Part shown: one piece after another, positions 15,997 to 24,374 of the stretch
How positions within the stretch are numbered: position 1 is the first letter of the stretch
Layout of the letters: every line of letters begins with the position of its first letter
Source of the DNA: Lysobacter sp. yr284
GTDB taxonomy: Bacteria > Pseudomonadota > Gammaproteobacteria > Xanthomonadales > Xanthomonadaceae
NCBI RefSeq assembly: GCF_900107375.1
Contig: NZ_FNPT01000011.1
Coordinates: forward strand, 105,420 to 169,419
DNA length: 64,000 nt
Reading direction: 5' to 3'
Notes under the pieces: generated by a model
Told to the model about the DNA's origin: nothing
The model's input: only the letters and a program-made list of their open reading frames with translations
Databases searched by the model: none
Position numbers and translations under genes: made by a program

Positions 15997-16413
15997 AGCG
16001 GCCTTCGCGTACCGCGGTAACCCGCATGGCCTGGCCACAGGCGCGGCGCAAGCCGCGACCGCGCCAATCGCACGACGACGAAACCGCCCGAAAGACGCCG
16101 CGCCGCAACAGCGATCGAAAAACCCACGCATGCGGGCGGCGACTGTTTATCCAGCGTTCGTCGTCGTCGGTGCGCCGCGGTCGCGGCTCGCGCCGTTGCC
16201 GCAGGGGATGCAGACACCGCGAAAAAGAAAAAGGAGGCGCGAGGCCTCCTTCAAATCCGGCTTGCGCCGAAGAGTACGAGTTGTGGCATGGCCCCGGCCG
16301 TGCCGGGATGCGGGCAGACTAACGCCGCAGCCGAGTTAATGCAATACCTGAAGTATTGCGATGTAAGTATTTGATTTACCTTGAAATACAATCACACGGA
16401 AGCCTGAGACGCG
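15997..16413. other. intergenic region between convergent genes, with AT-rich islet
   Basis: This 417-bp stretch has no credible gene. It contains the hairpin at 16222-16251 described separately. From 16335 to 16395 there is a markedly AT-rich islet with a perfect 7-bp inverted repeat GCAATAC/GTATTGC (16341-16359) and a 6-bp one (GTATTT/AAATAC) just after it. The islet lies within 80 bases of the phosphatase stop. Confidence 0.6.
16222..16251 (-). terminator. rho-independent terminator after acid phosphatase
   Basis: AAGGAGGC (16231-16238) pairs with GCCTCCTT (16244-16251) across a five-base loop. Read on the minus strand, the stem is followed by TTTTTCTTTTTC. It lies about 165 bases beyond the phosphatase stop. 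The plus-strand side has no T-run. Confidence 0.7.
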
Positions 16414-17355
16414 TCAGGGCGCCAGGTCCAGCGCCTTGCGCTTGGCCTCGCGCCGCGCGTCGCGCGACTGGCTGTAGTCGTTGTTGAAGGTCATCGCTTC
16501 CCACGAACCGTAGCTCGGGTTCGGCAGCATCCACCAGCGTTCGCCGAACCAGTCGTGGTACTGCTCCAGCAGGCCGTCGCGGCCTTCGGGCGTGTTCGCC
16601 ACCACCTGCACGAAGTCGCCGATCTGGTCGCCGAACTGCATCAGCACGCGGTACTGCTTGCCGGCCAGCAGGCGCCGGCAGTTCTTCTCGCTGCCGTTCT
16701 GTTCGCAGCCGTCGACCACCGTGCCGAGGCCGAGGAACACCGAGTCGTCGGCGACCGGCAGGCCGGCGCTGCGCAGGTTGGCGAGGGTCGCGTCCTTGAG
16801 GTGCACGGCGCGATTGGACAGGTACAGGATCGTCACGCCCTTGGCCTGCGCGGCCTTGGCGAACTCGACCACGCCGGGCACCGGCTTGGCCTTCTTCTCC
16901 GCCACCCACGCGTCCCAGGTGACTTCGTCGTATTCCTTGCCGTCGCGCACCAGCCGCGCCTGGTACGGCGAGTTGTCGAGCACGGTCTCGTCCACGTCCA
17001 TCACCACCGCGGGCTTGAGGCCCTTGGCGGCGTTGCCGCGCTCTTCCGGCACCAGCGCGTCCCAGTTGGGCTGCTTGAGCGCGACCTCGAGCTTGTCGGC
17101 GGCGGCGCGATAGATCGTCTCGGCGCTGGCGCGGTACTCGACCGAGCGCTGCATCCACAGCACCGCGTTGAGGTTGTCGTCGGCGCCGGTCGGCTTGGCG
17201 ACGGCGGCCGGCGCCGTCGCGGCGGCGGGCTGGGCGGCGGCCGCGGGCGCGTCGGCATCGGCCGACGGTCCCGGCTGCGGCTTGCACGCGGCCAGCGCCA
17301 GCGCGCAAGCGAGCGCGGCGACGGGAACGCGGGCGAGAGAGGCGCGGATCTGCAT
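16414..17355 (-). CDS. class C acid phosphatase / 5'-nucleotidase lipoprotein e(P4) family
   Basis: A 313-residue HAD-superfamily phosphatase of the class C (e(P4)-like) type. It removes phosphate from nucleotides and other monoesters in the periplasm or outer membrane. The signal (VAALACALALAAC) ends in a lipobox with the Cys at 24, and a 30-residue Ala/Pro linker follows. DVDETVLDN at 120-128 is the DXDXT nucleophile motif. LYLSNRAV is motif II, and MQFGDQIGDF supplies the late aspartates. DAWV and WFGERWWMLPNPSYGSWE are typical of the family. The length matches. The gene stands alone, with a terminator downstream. Confidence 0.92.
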   Translation of the reverse strand: MQIRASLARVPVAALACALALAACKPQPGPSADADAPAAAAQPAAATAPAAVAKPTGADDNLNAVLWMQRSVEYRASAETIYRAAADKLEVALKQPNWDALVPEERGNAAKGLKPAVVMDVDETVLDNSPYQARLVRDGKEYDEVTWDAWVAEKKAKPVPGVVEFAKAAQAKGVTILYLSNRAVHLKDATLANLRSAGLPVADDSVFLGLGTVVDGCEQNGSEKNCRRLLAGKQYRVLMQFGDQIGDFVQVVANTPEGRDGLLEQYHDWFGERWWMLPNPSYGSWEAMTFNNDYSQSRDARREAKRKALDLAP

Positions 17356-17700
17356 GCGCTGGAATCCCCTGGGAAAGTGCGGGGAGTGTAGGCCGCGGCG
17401 CGAAAGCGTGTCGAATGCGCGGGGCGGCGCGAGGGTTGCGGTCGGGCGCCCCGGGGCGCAGCTGTGCCGGCTGAGCGTCGCGCAGCGGCACAGCGCCCCG
17501 CGTGGCGAAAAGCCGATCGTTGCAGCCTGGCAACAGGCTCGGCCAAGCCGATGCCCGGTTTCGGCAAGCTTTGTGCGGACAGGTCAGTCAGGACGCCATT
17601 CCCCGGCCTCGCGCGGCCCGCCGCAGGCGTCGGCGGGAATCCCGGCGGGCAACCCGACGCCGCGGTCGCGGCCGACGCGCCGCGACCGTCGCAGGCGCCG
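17356..17700. other. 345-bp spacer upstream of acid phosphatase
   Basis: Between two minus-strand genes. It must hold the phosphatase promoter, but I see no convincing -35/-10 pair. No repeat, RNA gene or coding pattern is visible; the small ORFs crossing it are out of frame with any codon bias. Confidence 0.5.
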
Positions 17701-18291
17701 CTACAGCGCGTCGTCCTCGTCCTTGCGCCGCTGGCGCGCGCGCCGCAGCTTCAGTTCGGTACCGTGCGCCGTGCACTCGGCGATCACCGCGTCCGCCCAC
17801 GCGCGGGTGACGAGGAAGCTGCTGCCGCTGATTTCGGCCTGGGTTTCGCGCACGTGGCTGTCCAGGTCGATGCGCGCCTTGGTCCGGTACCAGCCCAGTC
17901 CGAGCGAATCGTAGCGATAGCCCGGATCGGCGCAGCCGTTGCGGTTCAGCGACACCAGCAAGATCGCCCGCCGCTGCGGCCAGTACACGCGTACGAAGTC
18001 GTTGCCGTCGTCGTCCTCGCGCACCACCCGGCCGATATGCAGGGCGTTGACGCCGCGCGCGCCCTGGTCGTCGACGATCTGTTGCAGCAACGAGGCCAGG
18101 CACGGCCAGTCCGGATGCGCGCGCGGCTCGGACAGCGCGGCGCCGGGCGGCGCGTAGCGCTCCGCCTCGTCGGCCAGGGCGCACGGCGCCAGCGGCAGCA
18201 ACGCCAGCGACAGCGCGGCCGCGCGCAGCCAGGCCGCGCGCGACGGCGCTTGCGCGGCGCGGCGCGCGCGCGGAACGAATCCGGCCGTCAT
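17701..18291 (-). CDS. secreted protein of unknown function, coupled to RidA-like gene
   Basis: A 196-residue protein with an Arg-rich n-region and a signal peptide (WLRAAALSLALLPLAPCALA). The mature part has two cysteines (DWPCLASLL and RNGCADPGY) plus ECTAHG near the end, and a basic C-terminus (KLRRARQRRKDEDDAL). The middle (VRVYWPQRRAILLVSLNRNG) looks like beta strands. I recognise no family. Its ATG overlaps the stop of the upstream secreted RidA-like gene (ATGA), so the two are likely co-translated and both exported. This suggests a common periplasmic role that the sequence does not define. Confidence 0.8.
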   Translation of the reverse strand: MTAGFVPRARRAAQAPSRAAWLRAAALSLALLPLAPCALADEAERYAPPGAALSEPRAHPDWPCLASLLQQIVDDQGARGVNALHIGRVVREDDDGNDFVRVYWPQRRAILLVSLNRNGCADPGYRYDSLGLGWYRTKARIDLDSHVRETQAEISGSSFLVTRAWADAVIAECTAHGTELKLRRARQRRKDEDDAL

Positions 18292-18761
18292 CGCGGCTTG
18301 CCCGCCGTGCGCGGCGCCTGCGCGATGCACTCGACCTCGACCTTGGCCCCCATCGCCAGCCCCGAGGCCGCCAGTGCGCTGCGCGCCGGGAACGGCGCGC
18401 TGAAGTGCTTGCGATAGACCGCATTGAACGCCGGCCAATCGCCGATGTCGGCCAGGAACACCGTGCACTTGACCACATCGCGCATCGACGCGCCGTGGCG
18501 TTCGAGCACGGCGCGGATGTTGCTCAACGTCTGCTCGGCCTGCGGCCCGATCCCGCCCTTCGCCAACGCGTTGTCGGCGCCCGGCACGGTGCCGATCTGG
18601 CCCGACAGGAACAGCAGCTCGCCGCTGCGCACCGCTTCGGAGAACGGCAGCCCGGCCGCCGCCGGATCGGGCGAGGCGAGGAATTCGGGGCGCTCGCCGG
18701 CGCACGCGGCGGCGGCGGCGAAACACAGGCTCAAGCCCATCGCGGAAACGCAGCAGCGCAT
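18288..18761 (-). CDS. RidA/YjgF family protein with signal peptide
   Basis: A 157-residue RidA-fold protein. The core domain contains GLPFSEAVRSGELLFLSGQIG, QTLSNIRAVLERHGASMRDVVKCTVFLADIGDW and YRKHF...ARSALAASGLAMGAKVEVECIA, the standard YjgF/RidA pattern. The final Arg-rich enamine-binding segment is partly kept (ARSAL). Cytosolic RidA hydrolyses reactive enamines. Here an N-terminal signal (CCVSAMGLSLCFAAAAACAG) implies export, so the physiological substrate is uncertain. The start at 18761 has GAGG at good spacing; an ATG at 18797 would give a longer n-region. It overlaps the downstream secreted protein gene by four bases. A second exported RidA lies at 59711-60220. Confidence 0.88.
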   Translation of the reverse strand: MRCCVSAMGLSLCFAAAAACAGERPEFLASPDPAAAGLPFSEAVRSGELLFLSGQIGTVPGADNALAKGGIGPQAEQTLSNIRAVLERHGASMRDVVKCTVFLADIGDWPAFNAVYRKHFSAPFPARSALAASGLAMGAKVEVECIAQAPRTAGKPR

Positions 18762-18853
18762 GATCGTCGACCTCGTCCGATGAAGTGGCCGGATCATCGT
18801 CCGCCGCCGCGCCGCTGGCAAGCCGCGCGCGTCGCCGTGCGGCAGCGGCGCGG

Positions 18854-19369
18854 TCAGGCCTCGCGCCGGTACAGCCAGAAATCGCGCGGCTGCCCGCGCA
18901 CCGCGCGCAGGCCCGGCTCCAGCCGCACGCGCCGGAACCCGCATTTGTCCAGCACGCGCTGGCTGGCCGCGTTGCTGTCCAGCGCATACGCCTCCACCCG
19001 CCGGTAACCGCGCCGCTCGAACCCCCACTGCGCCACCGCCGCGCACGCCTCGCTGGCGATGCCGCGGCCCCACTGCGCCGGATGCAGGTTGTAGGCGATC
19101 TCGCCGCCGCGCGGCGCGTCGAGCACGGTGTGGAAGCCGACCGTGCCGACCAGTTCGTCGAGGTCGTCGACGATGGCGAACAGCGCCGGCGCGTCGGCGC
19201 GGAACGGATTGGACGCGGCGATCTGCGGATACAGCGCGCCGATCCCGTCCAGGCGCCAGCTGGTGTGCTCGACCGCATCGGGCCGCGACAGATAGGCGAA
19301 CCACGCCGGCGCGTCGGCCATGGCCATCGGGCGCAGGTGCAGGCCGACGCGGGCCAGGACCGGCATCAT
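18854..19369 (-). CDS. GNAT family N-acetyltransferase (RimJ/RimL-like)
   Basis: A 171-residue acetyltransferase of the GNAT fold. LHLRPMAMADAPAWFAYLSRPDAVEHTSW is the usual RimJ/RimL-type opening. YNLHPAQWGRGIASEACAAVAQWGF contains the acetyl-CoA pyrophosphate-binding loop (Q/RxxGxG/A), and NAASQRVLDKCGFRRV is motif B. Such proteins acetylate protein N-termini or small molecules; the substrate cannot be told. Adjacent ATGs at 19369 and 19366, and another at 19426, are all possible starts; none has a clear ribosome site. It lies just downstream of the tRNA-Leu cluster on the same strand. Confidence 0.88.
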   Translation of the reverse strand: MMPVLARVGLHLRPMAMADAPAWFAYLSRPDAVEHTSWRLDGIGALYPQIAASNPFRADAPALFAIVDDLDELVGTVGFHTVLDAPRGGEIAYNLHPAQWGRGIASEACAAVAQWGFERRGYRRVEAYALDSNAASQRVLDKCGFRRVRLEPGLRAVRGQPRDFWLYRREA

Positions 19370-19491
19370 CGCGGCGCTGCGGTCGACGAAGGAGGATGCC
19401 GCACGATCATGCGCGAACCGATACACCAGGACCGACCGCGATCATCGCAGCTTTGCCGCCGCGCGGCATCGCCGCGCGCGCCGGCGGGGGT

Positions 19492-19578
19492 TGGTGCCCA
19501 AGGCGGGAGTCGAACCCGCACGGCCTTGCGGCCACCGGCATCTGAGGCCGGCACGGTTGCCAGTTACGTCACTTGGGC
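19492..19578 (-). tRNA. tRNA-Leu (CAG)
   Basis: An 87-base class II tRNA including an encoded CCA. The acceptor strands GCCCAAG/CTTGGGC pair, and the anticodon stem CCGGC/GCCGG encloses the loop CTCAGAT, giving anticodon CAG. A long variable arm (GGCCGCAAGGCC) and the TTCGACT T-loop are present. It is near-identical to the copy at 19705. Confidence 0.97.
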
Positions 19579-19595
19579 GAAGCGTGTGGCGATGT

Positions 19596-19680
19596 TGGTG
19601 CCCGGAGCGGGACTCGAACCCGCACCGCCTTGCGGCCACGGTTTTTAAGACCGTTGCGTTTGCCGTTTCGCCATCCGGGC
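19596..19680 (-). tRNA. tRNA-Leu (UAA)
   Basis: An 85-base class II tRNA with encoded CCA. The acceptor is GCCCGGA, and the anticodon stem ACGGT/ACCGT encloses CTTAAAA, so the anticodon is UAA. It sits 17 bases from the first tRNA-Leu and corresponds in position to the CAG-type gene at 19809 in the 213-bp duplicate. Confidence 0.96.
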
Positions 19681-19704
19681 GGATGGATCGCGTTTCGATC
19701 GGGT

Positions 19705-19791
19705 TGGTGCCCAAGGCGGGAGTCGAACCCGCACGGCCTCGCGGCCACCGGCATCTGAGGCCGGCACGGTTGCCAGTTACGTCACTTGGGC
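19705..19791 (-). tRNA. tRNA-Leu (CAG), second copy
   Basis: An 87-base class II tRNA with the same acceptor, anticodon loop (CTCAGAT) and variable arm as the gene at 19492. It is offset by exactly 213 bp, and the spacer following it is also conserved (GAAGCGTGTNGCGATGT). Confidence 0.97.
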
Positions 19792-19808
19792 GAAGCGTGT
19801 AGCGATGT

Positions 19809-19894
19809 TGGTGCCCGGAGTGGGGATCGAACCCACATGGCCTTGCGGCCACCGGCTTCTGAGGCCGGCGCGTCTTCCGTTTCGCCATCCGGGC
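19809..19894 (-). tRNA. tRNA-Leu (CAG), divergent body
   Basis: An 86-base class II tRNA with acceptor GCCCGGA like the UAA gene at 19596, but its anticodon loop CTCAGAA within the CCGGC/GCCGG stem reads CAG. This makes it a third CAG isoacceptor with a different body from the other two. Confidence 0.95.
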
Positions 19895-19911
19895 GGATGG
19901 ATGTTGCGAAG

Positions 19912-19997
19912 TGGTGCCCGAAGCGGGACTCGAACCCGCACGGCCTCGCGGCCACAGCCATCTCAGGGCTGCACGTTTGCCATTACGTCATTCGGGC
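19912..19997 (-). tRNA. tRNA-Leu (GAG)
   Basis: An 86-base class II tRNA with acceptor GCCCGAA and anticodon stem CAGCC/GGCTG around CTGAGAT, giving anticodon GAG. CCA is encoded. It is the promoter-proximal gene of the five-gene leucine cluster. Confidence 0.96.
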
Positions 19998-20287
19998 GTG
20001 GATACCGCGGCTGCGGACGCAGGCGCGCAGCGTCCCGCGCCGCGCCGGCGAAGGCGCAGCGAAGTCGGAGGTGGGTGCGATGCCGGAAGGCGGAAACGAC
20101 GAAGGCGCCTTTCGGCGCCTTCGAGTCGTACCGCTAGCGGCCCCGGCCGATCCGCTTGGGATCGGACGATGGGCTCAACGTAGTCGGATTCCGCTCGAAC
20201 GCACGCCAGCGTCGCGACGATGCAGTCGCGCGCTCAGGCGTAGTCGGCGGTGAGAGATGATGTCCATGCGCGCAACATAGCAAAACC
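19998..20287. other. spacer upstream of tRNA-Leu cluster with a strong hairpin
   Basis: No gene is visible in this stretch of about 290 bases. A perfect 10-bp stem (CGAAGGCGCC/GGCGCCTTCG, 20100-20123) with a TTTC loop stands out. It lacks a T-run on either strand, so it is not a classical terminator. The tRNA promoter must lie here on the minus strand, but no clear -35/-10 is seen. Confidence 0.5.
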
Positions 20288-20322
20288 AAAATCGCGCAAT
20301 CAAGTGCCGGCGCGATTTTTTT
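20288..20322. terminator. bidirectional rho-independent terminator
   Basis: AAAATCGCGC (20288-20297) pairs perfectly with GCGCGATTTT (20310-20319) over a 12-base loop, followed by a seven-T run on the plus strand. On the minus strand it follows the GNAT stop by about 15 bases, with TTTTGGTTTT after the stem. Confidence 0.85.
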
Positions 20323-20336
20323 CTGCGCGCATCGCA

Positions 20337-20837
20337 TCACCGCGAGGCGATGCGCGCGACCTGCAACGACACCTGCTTGGCGCCGCCCGCCAGCCACTGC
20401 GTCCCGACTTCGCCGAAACCGTATCGCGCATGGAAACGGCTCGAAGCCTCGTTGAACGGAACGATGTAGAACTCCGCCGCGACCGTATCGAAACCGCGGC
20501 CGCGCGCGAACGCGAACAGGTCGTCGTAGAGCAAGCCGCCGATCCGGCGGTTGCGGTGGCTCGCGGCGACCGCGATGCGATCGATGTAGACGAAGCGCGG
20601 ATAGCGCTGGCGATACCACAGGTAATTCGGGCTGTCGTAGTCGGCGCGCTCGTCGAACGCGAGCAGGAACGCGATCGCGGCCTCGCCGTCGCAGACCACG
20701 CGGTGATAGACCGACTGCGCATCCAGCGCGCGCAGGCGCGCCGAATCCATCGGGCTCATCAGCGCTTCGGCTTCCAGGTTGAGCGCGAGCACGGCCGCGT
20801 GGTCGGCGGGCGTGGCGGGACGGACGGACAGGTCCAT
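20337..20837 (-). CDS. GNAT family N-acetyltransferase
   Basis: A 166-residue GNAT protein. It opens LSVRPATPADHAAVLALNLEAEALMSPM. The central strand YIDRIAVAASHRNRRIGGLLYDDLFAFARGRGF holds the acetyl-CoA binding loop (RNRRIGG), and FNEASSRFHARYGFGEVG is motif B. The layout matches the uncharacterised bacterial GNATs of about 165 residues. The substrate is unknown. The start at 20837 removes a low-quality N-terminal extension. A perfect terminator lies right behind the stop, so this is the last gene of its transcript. The DUF4272 gene upstream is 60 bp away on the same strand and may be co-transcribed. Confidence 0.87.
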   Translation of the reverse strand: MDLSVRPATPADHAAVLALNLEAEALMSPMDSARLRALDAQSVYHRVVCDGEAAIAFLLAFDERADYDSPNYLWYRQRYPRFVYIDRIAVAASHRNRRIGGLLYDDLFAFARGRGFDTVAAEFYIVPFNEASSRFHARYGFGEVGTQWLAGGAKQVSLQVARIASR

Positions 20838-20896
20838 GCGGCGGGAAGGTCCGGCGGGCAACGCGGCGGAAACGTGGGAAGGGCGCGACGGCGGCG

Positions 20897-21922
20897 TCAG
20901 GTCGGCGTGCCGACTTCGTCCCAATCCTGCTCATCGAAACGCAGCAGCCAGTTCAGCGCGTAGTGGCGTTCGTAGACGACGCTGGGATGCAGGCCGGCCG
21001 GCGCGGGCTTGTCGTCCAACCGCGCCTGGCGCACCAGCCAGTGCCGGCGATAGGTCGCGTCGAGCGCATCGAGCAGTTCCGGCAGCGGCCGCAGGCGCGC
21101 GCGCGCGATGGCGTCGTCGTCGGCGTGGTCGATGGCGATGCGCGCGACCCGGCCCGCGTCGCAGATCGCGGTCGGCGCCGGCAACGCCTCGCTCAGGCCC
21201 AGCGCCCATTGCAACAACGCGGCGCTTTCGTAGCGCCAGCCCTGGTTGGCCCAGCTTTCCTCATCGGGTTTGTCGGCGGCGACGAACGCGCGCTCGGCCG
21301 GGCTCAGCTCGGCCACGCCGGGGCCGAGCTTGGCGCGGATTTCCTCGACCGACAGCGGCTGCGAACTCAGCGACTCGGCCCGCACCGCCACCGCGCACAA
21401 GGCCAGCATGCGGCGCATCGTCTCGCCGGCCTCGCGCAGGCGCACTTCGCCGGCGCCGAGCACCGGCGGCAGGTGCGCGGGCGGCGCCGCGCCGAGCTGC
21501 TGCAGCTCGGCCTCGCTGCGGCGCTTGCGTTCGCGCGCGTCGGGCGGATACGGCAGCGCGGCGTCGGCCTCCACCGGCGGTTCGCCGCGGCTGGCCAGCA
21601 CGTTGCCGGCGGCGTCGCGCACGCTGCCGTCGGGCAGGAAGCACAGCACGTTGGCGGCCTCGCCCCAGGCGGCGAGCGCGTCGAAGTCGCGTTCGTCCAC
21701 CTCGAACCAGAACTGGGTCTGGACCCGCTGCAGATGGCGCAACACGCCGAAGGTGCGCGCGTCCATGCCGTCCTCGACCGTGCTCATCACGTAGCCGACG
21801 AAGCCCTGCAGGTGCGGCACCAGTTCCGGATCGCTGCGGTCGCGGCGCGCCGGCGGCTGGGCCAGGAACGCGGGCGGCGGCGGCGAGGCGAGCGTGGAAT
21901 AGGCGTTGATCAGCAGGGGCAT
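20897..21922 (-). CDS. DUF4272 domain protein
   Basis: A 341-residue cytoplasmic protein. The C-terminal 200 residues (from KRRSEAELQQLG, through AVRAESLSSQPLSVEEIRAKLG, SWANQGWRYESAALLQWALGLSEALPAP, to NWLLRF near the end) match the DUF4272 pattern: a conserved W-R-E/Y-S-A-L-W-AL block and a final LNWL. The N-terminal 140 residues are probably an extra domain (INAYSTL...FWFEVDERDFDALAAWGEAANVLCF). The function of DUF4272 is not established. The ATG at 21922 has a GAAGG about nine bases upstream; earlier ATGs are in unlikely sequence. Confidence 0.82.
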   Translation of the reverse strand: MPLLINAYSTLASPPPPAFLAQPPARRDRSDPELVPHLQGFVGYVMSTVEDGMDARTFGVLRHLQRVQTQFWFEVDERDFDALAAWGEAANVLCFLPDGSVRDAAGNVLASRGEPPVEADAALPYPPDARERKRRSEAELQQLGAAPPAHLPPVLGAGEVRLREAGETMRRMLALCAVAVRAESLSSQPLSVEEIRAKLGPGVAELSPAERAFVAADKPDEESWANQGWRYESAALLQWALGLSEALPAPTAICDAGRVARIAIDHADDDAIARARLRPLPELLDALDATYRRHWLVRQARLDDKPAPAGLHPSVVYERHYALNWLLRFDEQDWDEVGTPT

Positions 21923-22118
21923 GGGCGCGGCCTTCGGGGGAAGTCGCGCCAGCCTAGCGTGTTCGCGCGACGCGGTCGCGTGCGCGGTTGCGCCTTCCGG
22001 CGACGGGTTCGGATCGGTGCGCGGGCGACGCCGGGAGTGCGCGGCGAGCCGAGCGCAAGCCATCGGGCCCGAAGGCCCCGTCACTGCGGCACGGCCGGGC
22101 CTGTCGGCCCGGCAAGAC

Positions 22119-24101
22119 TCAGCCTTCTTCCAGCAAGGCCTTGATCGCGGCGAAGCCGGCCAGCGAGCGTTCGCGCTTGCGTTCGGCGTCGGCGACCGGG
22201 TCCGCGCCGTCGCGCTGCAGCTCGCCCGGCGGCAGTTCCTCGATGAAGCGGCTGGGCTTGAGCCGGATGCGCTCGCCCCAGCGCTGGGTTTCGCGCGAGT
22301 GCGACAGGTACAGCTGCTCCTTGGCGCGGGTGATGCCGACGTACATCAGCCGCCGCTCTTCGTCCAGTCGGCCTTCGTCGAGGCTGGCGTCGTGCGGCAG
22401 GTTGCCGTCCTCGACGCCGACGATGAAGACGAAGCGGAACTCCAGGCCCTTGGCCGCGTGCAGGCTCATCAGCCGCACCTGGTTGCCGGCCTCGCCCTTG
22501 TCGGCGTGCGACAGCAGCGCCAGCTGCGCGGCCAGCTCGCCCGGCCCCGAACCGCGGCCGCCGTCGAACCAGCCCGACAGTTCGGCCAGGTTCTCCTTGC
22601 GCCGCTGGTAGCTGGCCTCGTCCTTGCACTGGGCGCGGATCGAGGCGAGCAGGCCGCTGCGTTCGGCCAGCACCCCGACCAGCTCGCCGGGGCTGATGCG
22701 CTGGGCCTCGTCGCGCAGGAAGCGCACGATGTTGACGAAGCCGTCGAGCGCGTTGCCGGCGCGCGGGGTGAGCTGCTTGATCGCGTGGATCGACTCGGCC
22801 ATGCGCGACATCGGCAGCTGCGCATGGCGCGACATCTCCGCCAGCTTGGCCAGCGAGGTCGCGCCGACCTCGCGCTTGGGCGCGGTGACCGCGCGCAGGA
22901 ACGCCGCGTCGTCGTCGGGATTGGCCACCAGCCGCAGCCAGGCCAGCGCGTCCTTGACTTCGCCGCGCTCCAGGAACGCGGTGCCGCCGCTCAAGTGGTA
23001 CGGCACGCGCAGCAGCTGCAGCGCCTTCTCCAGCGCGCGGCTCTGGTGGTTGCCGCGGAACAGGATGCAGAAGTCGCTCCACGGCGCATTGTGCTTCTGC
23101 TGCTGGAAGTGGATCTCGGCGGCGACCTTCTCCGCCTCGTGCGCGCTGTCGCGGCATTCCCACACCCGGATGCGCTCGCCGTCGGCCTGGTCGCTCCACA
23201 GGGTCTTGGGGTGTTCGTGCGGGTTGTGCGCGATCAGCGCGTTGGCCGCGCGCAGCACGCGGTTGCTGCAACGGTAGTTCTGTTCGAGCTTGACGATCTC
23301 CAGCGTCGGATAGTCCTTGCCCAGCTCCAGCAGGTTGTCCGGATTGGCGCCGCGCCAGGCGTAGATCGACTGGTCGTCGTCGCCCACGCAGGTGAACAGT
23401 CCGGCCGGCCCGGCCAGCGCCTTGAGCAGGCGGTACTGGGCGTCGTTGGTGTCCTGGCACTCGTCCACCAACAGGTAGCCGATGCGCTCGCGCCAGGCCA
23501 GCTGCGCATCGCGGTCGGCTTCCAGCAACTGCACCGGCAGCCGGATCAGGTCGTCGAAGTCGACCGCGTTGAACGTGGTCAGGCGCTTTTGGTACAGCTC
23601 GTACAGCGTCGCCGCCTCGATCTCGCGCGGGCTGCGCGATTCGGCCATCGCCTGCTCCGGCGACAGGCCCGCGTTCTTGGCGCGCGAGATCAGGTTGCGC
23701 ATGTCGTCGAGCACGTCGGGCTTGGTCCCGGCCGGCAGCAGGTCCTTGATCTGGGCGTTGCTGTCGTCGCTGTCGAACACGCTGAAGCCGCGGCGCAGGC
23801 CGAGCTTGGCGTGCTCGATCTGCAGCAACTTCAGGCCCAGCGCGTGGAAGGTGCAGATGGTCAGCCCGTCGGCCGCGTCGCCGCGGATGCGCTTGGCCAC
23901 GCGCTCGCGCATTTCCTTGGCCGACTTGTTGGTGAAGGTGATCGCGGCGATGCGCTTGGCCGGCATCCGGCCGGTGGCGATCAGGTGGGCGATCTTCTCC
24001 ACGATCACGCGGGTCTTGCCGCTGCCCGCGCCGGCGAGCACGAGCAAGGGGCCGTCGGTGTTCAGGACGGCGGCGCGTTGGGGGGGATTGAGACCGTGCA
24101 T
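22119..24101 (-). CDS. rep: ATP-dependent DNA helicase Rep
   Basis: A 660-residue superfamily 1A 3'-5' helicase closest in layout to E. coli Rep (673 residues). Rep helps replication forks pass protein blocks and restarts stalled forks. Motif I GAGSGKT is at 24-30, and motif Ia AITFTNKSAKEM follows. Motif II is VDECQDTN, motif III GDDDQSIYAWRGA, motif IV LEQNYR, motif V LMSLHAAKGLEF, and motif VI YVGITRAKE. Rep-specific features are CTFHALGLKLL, NYRCSNRVLRAANALIAHNPH and FRGNHQSRALEKAL. The first M of the 24113 start is weaker than MHGLNPPQ at 24101. It is divergent from tdk. Confidence 0.95.
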   Translation of the reverse strand: MHGLNPPQRAAVLNTDGPLLVLAGAGSGKTRVIVEKIAHLIATGRMPAKRIAAITFTNKSAKEMRERVAKRIRGDAADGLTICTFHALGLKLLQIEHAKLGLRRGFSVFDSDDSNAQIKDLLPAGTKPDVLDDMRNLISRAKNAGLSPEQAMAESRSPREIEAATLYELYQKRLTTFNAVDFDDLIRLPVQLLEADRDAQLAWRERIGYLLVDECQDTNDAQYRLLKALAGPAGLFTCVGDDDQSIYAWRGANPDNLLELGKDYPTLEIVKLEQNYRCSNRVLRAANALIAHNPHEHPKTLWSDQADGERIRVWECRDSAHEAEKVAAEIHFQQQKHNAPWSDFCILFRGNHQSRALEKALQLLRVPYHLSGGTAFLERGEVKDALAWLRLVANPDDDAAFLRAVTAPKREVGATSLAKLAEMSRHAQLPMSRMAESIHAIKQLTPRAGNALDGFVNIVRFLRDEAQRISPGELVGVLAERSGLLASIRAQCKDEASYQRRKENLAELSGWFDGGRGSGPGELAAQLALLSHADKGEAGNQVRLMSLHAAKGLEFRFVFIVGVEDGNLPHDASLDEGRLDEERRLMYVGITRAKEQLYLSHSRETQRWGERIRLKPSRFIEELPPGELQRDGADPVADAERKRERSLAGFAAIKALLEEG

Positions 24102-24362
24102 GGGACGCCGCATCGCCGGCGGGGGCCGGGCTGGCCGGATAGTCTACCCGCCGCCGGCAGCGGCGGCGGCTCGGCCGACGGCGCGCTGCCGCTTGAGACG
24201 CTACGGGCGCCGGACGCGGCATCCATCGCGGACGGGCGACGCCGGACCCGCCTCGGCGCCGCGTCGCGCCGAACGCGCAGGCGCGGCCGCACCGGCGCCC
24301 GTACGCGCCCCGCAGCGCGCCGGCCCGCCGCGTCAAGTCTGTAGCCGCGCCGCCGCGCGGCC

Positions 24363-24374
24363 TACACTGCGCGC
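24363..24374 (+). promoter_or_regulatory. TACACT -10 box directly before tdk
   Basis: TACACT (24363-24368) ends six bases before the tdk ATG. If used, transcription would start at or near the ATG, giving a leaderless mRNA. This agrees with the lack of a ribosome binding site. No good -35 is visible. Confidence 0.4.

Noticed and set aside
20100..20123. Perfect 10-bp hairpin as a terminator
   Set aside because: No T-run follows the stem on either strand, so I list it only as a hairpin in the spacer.
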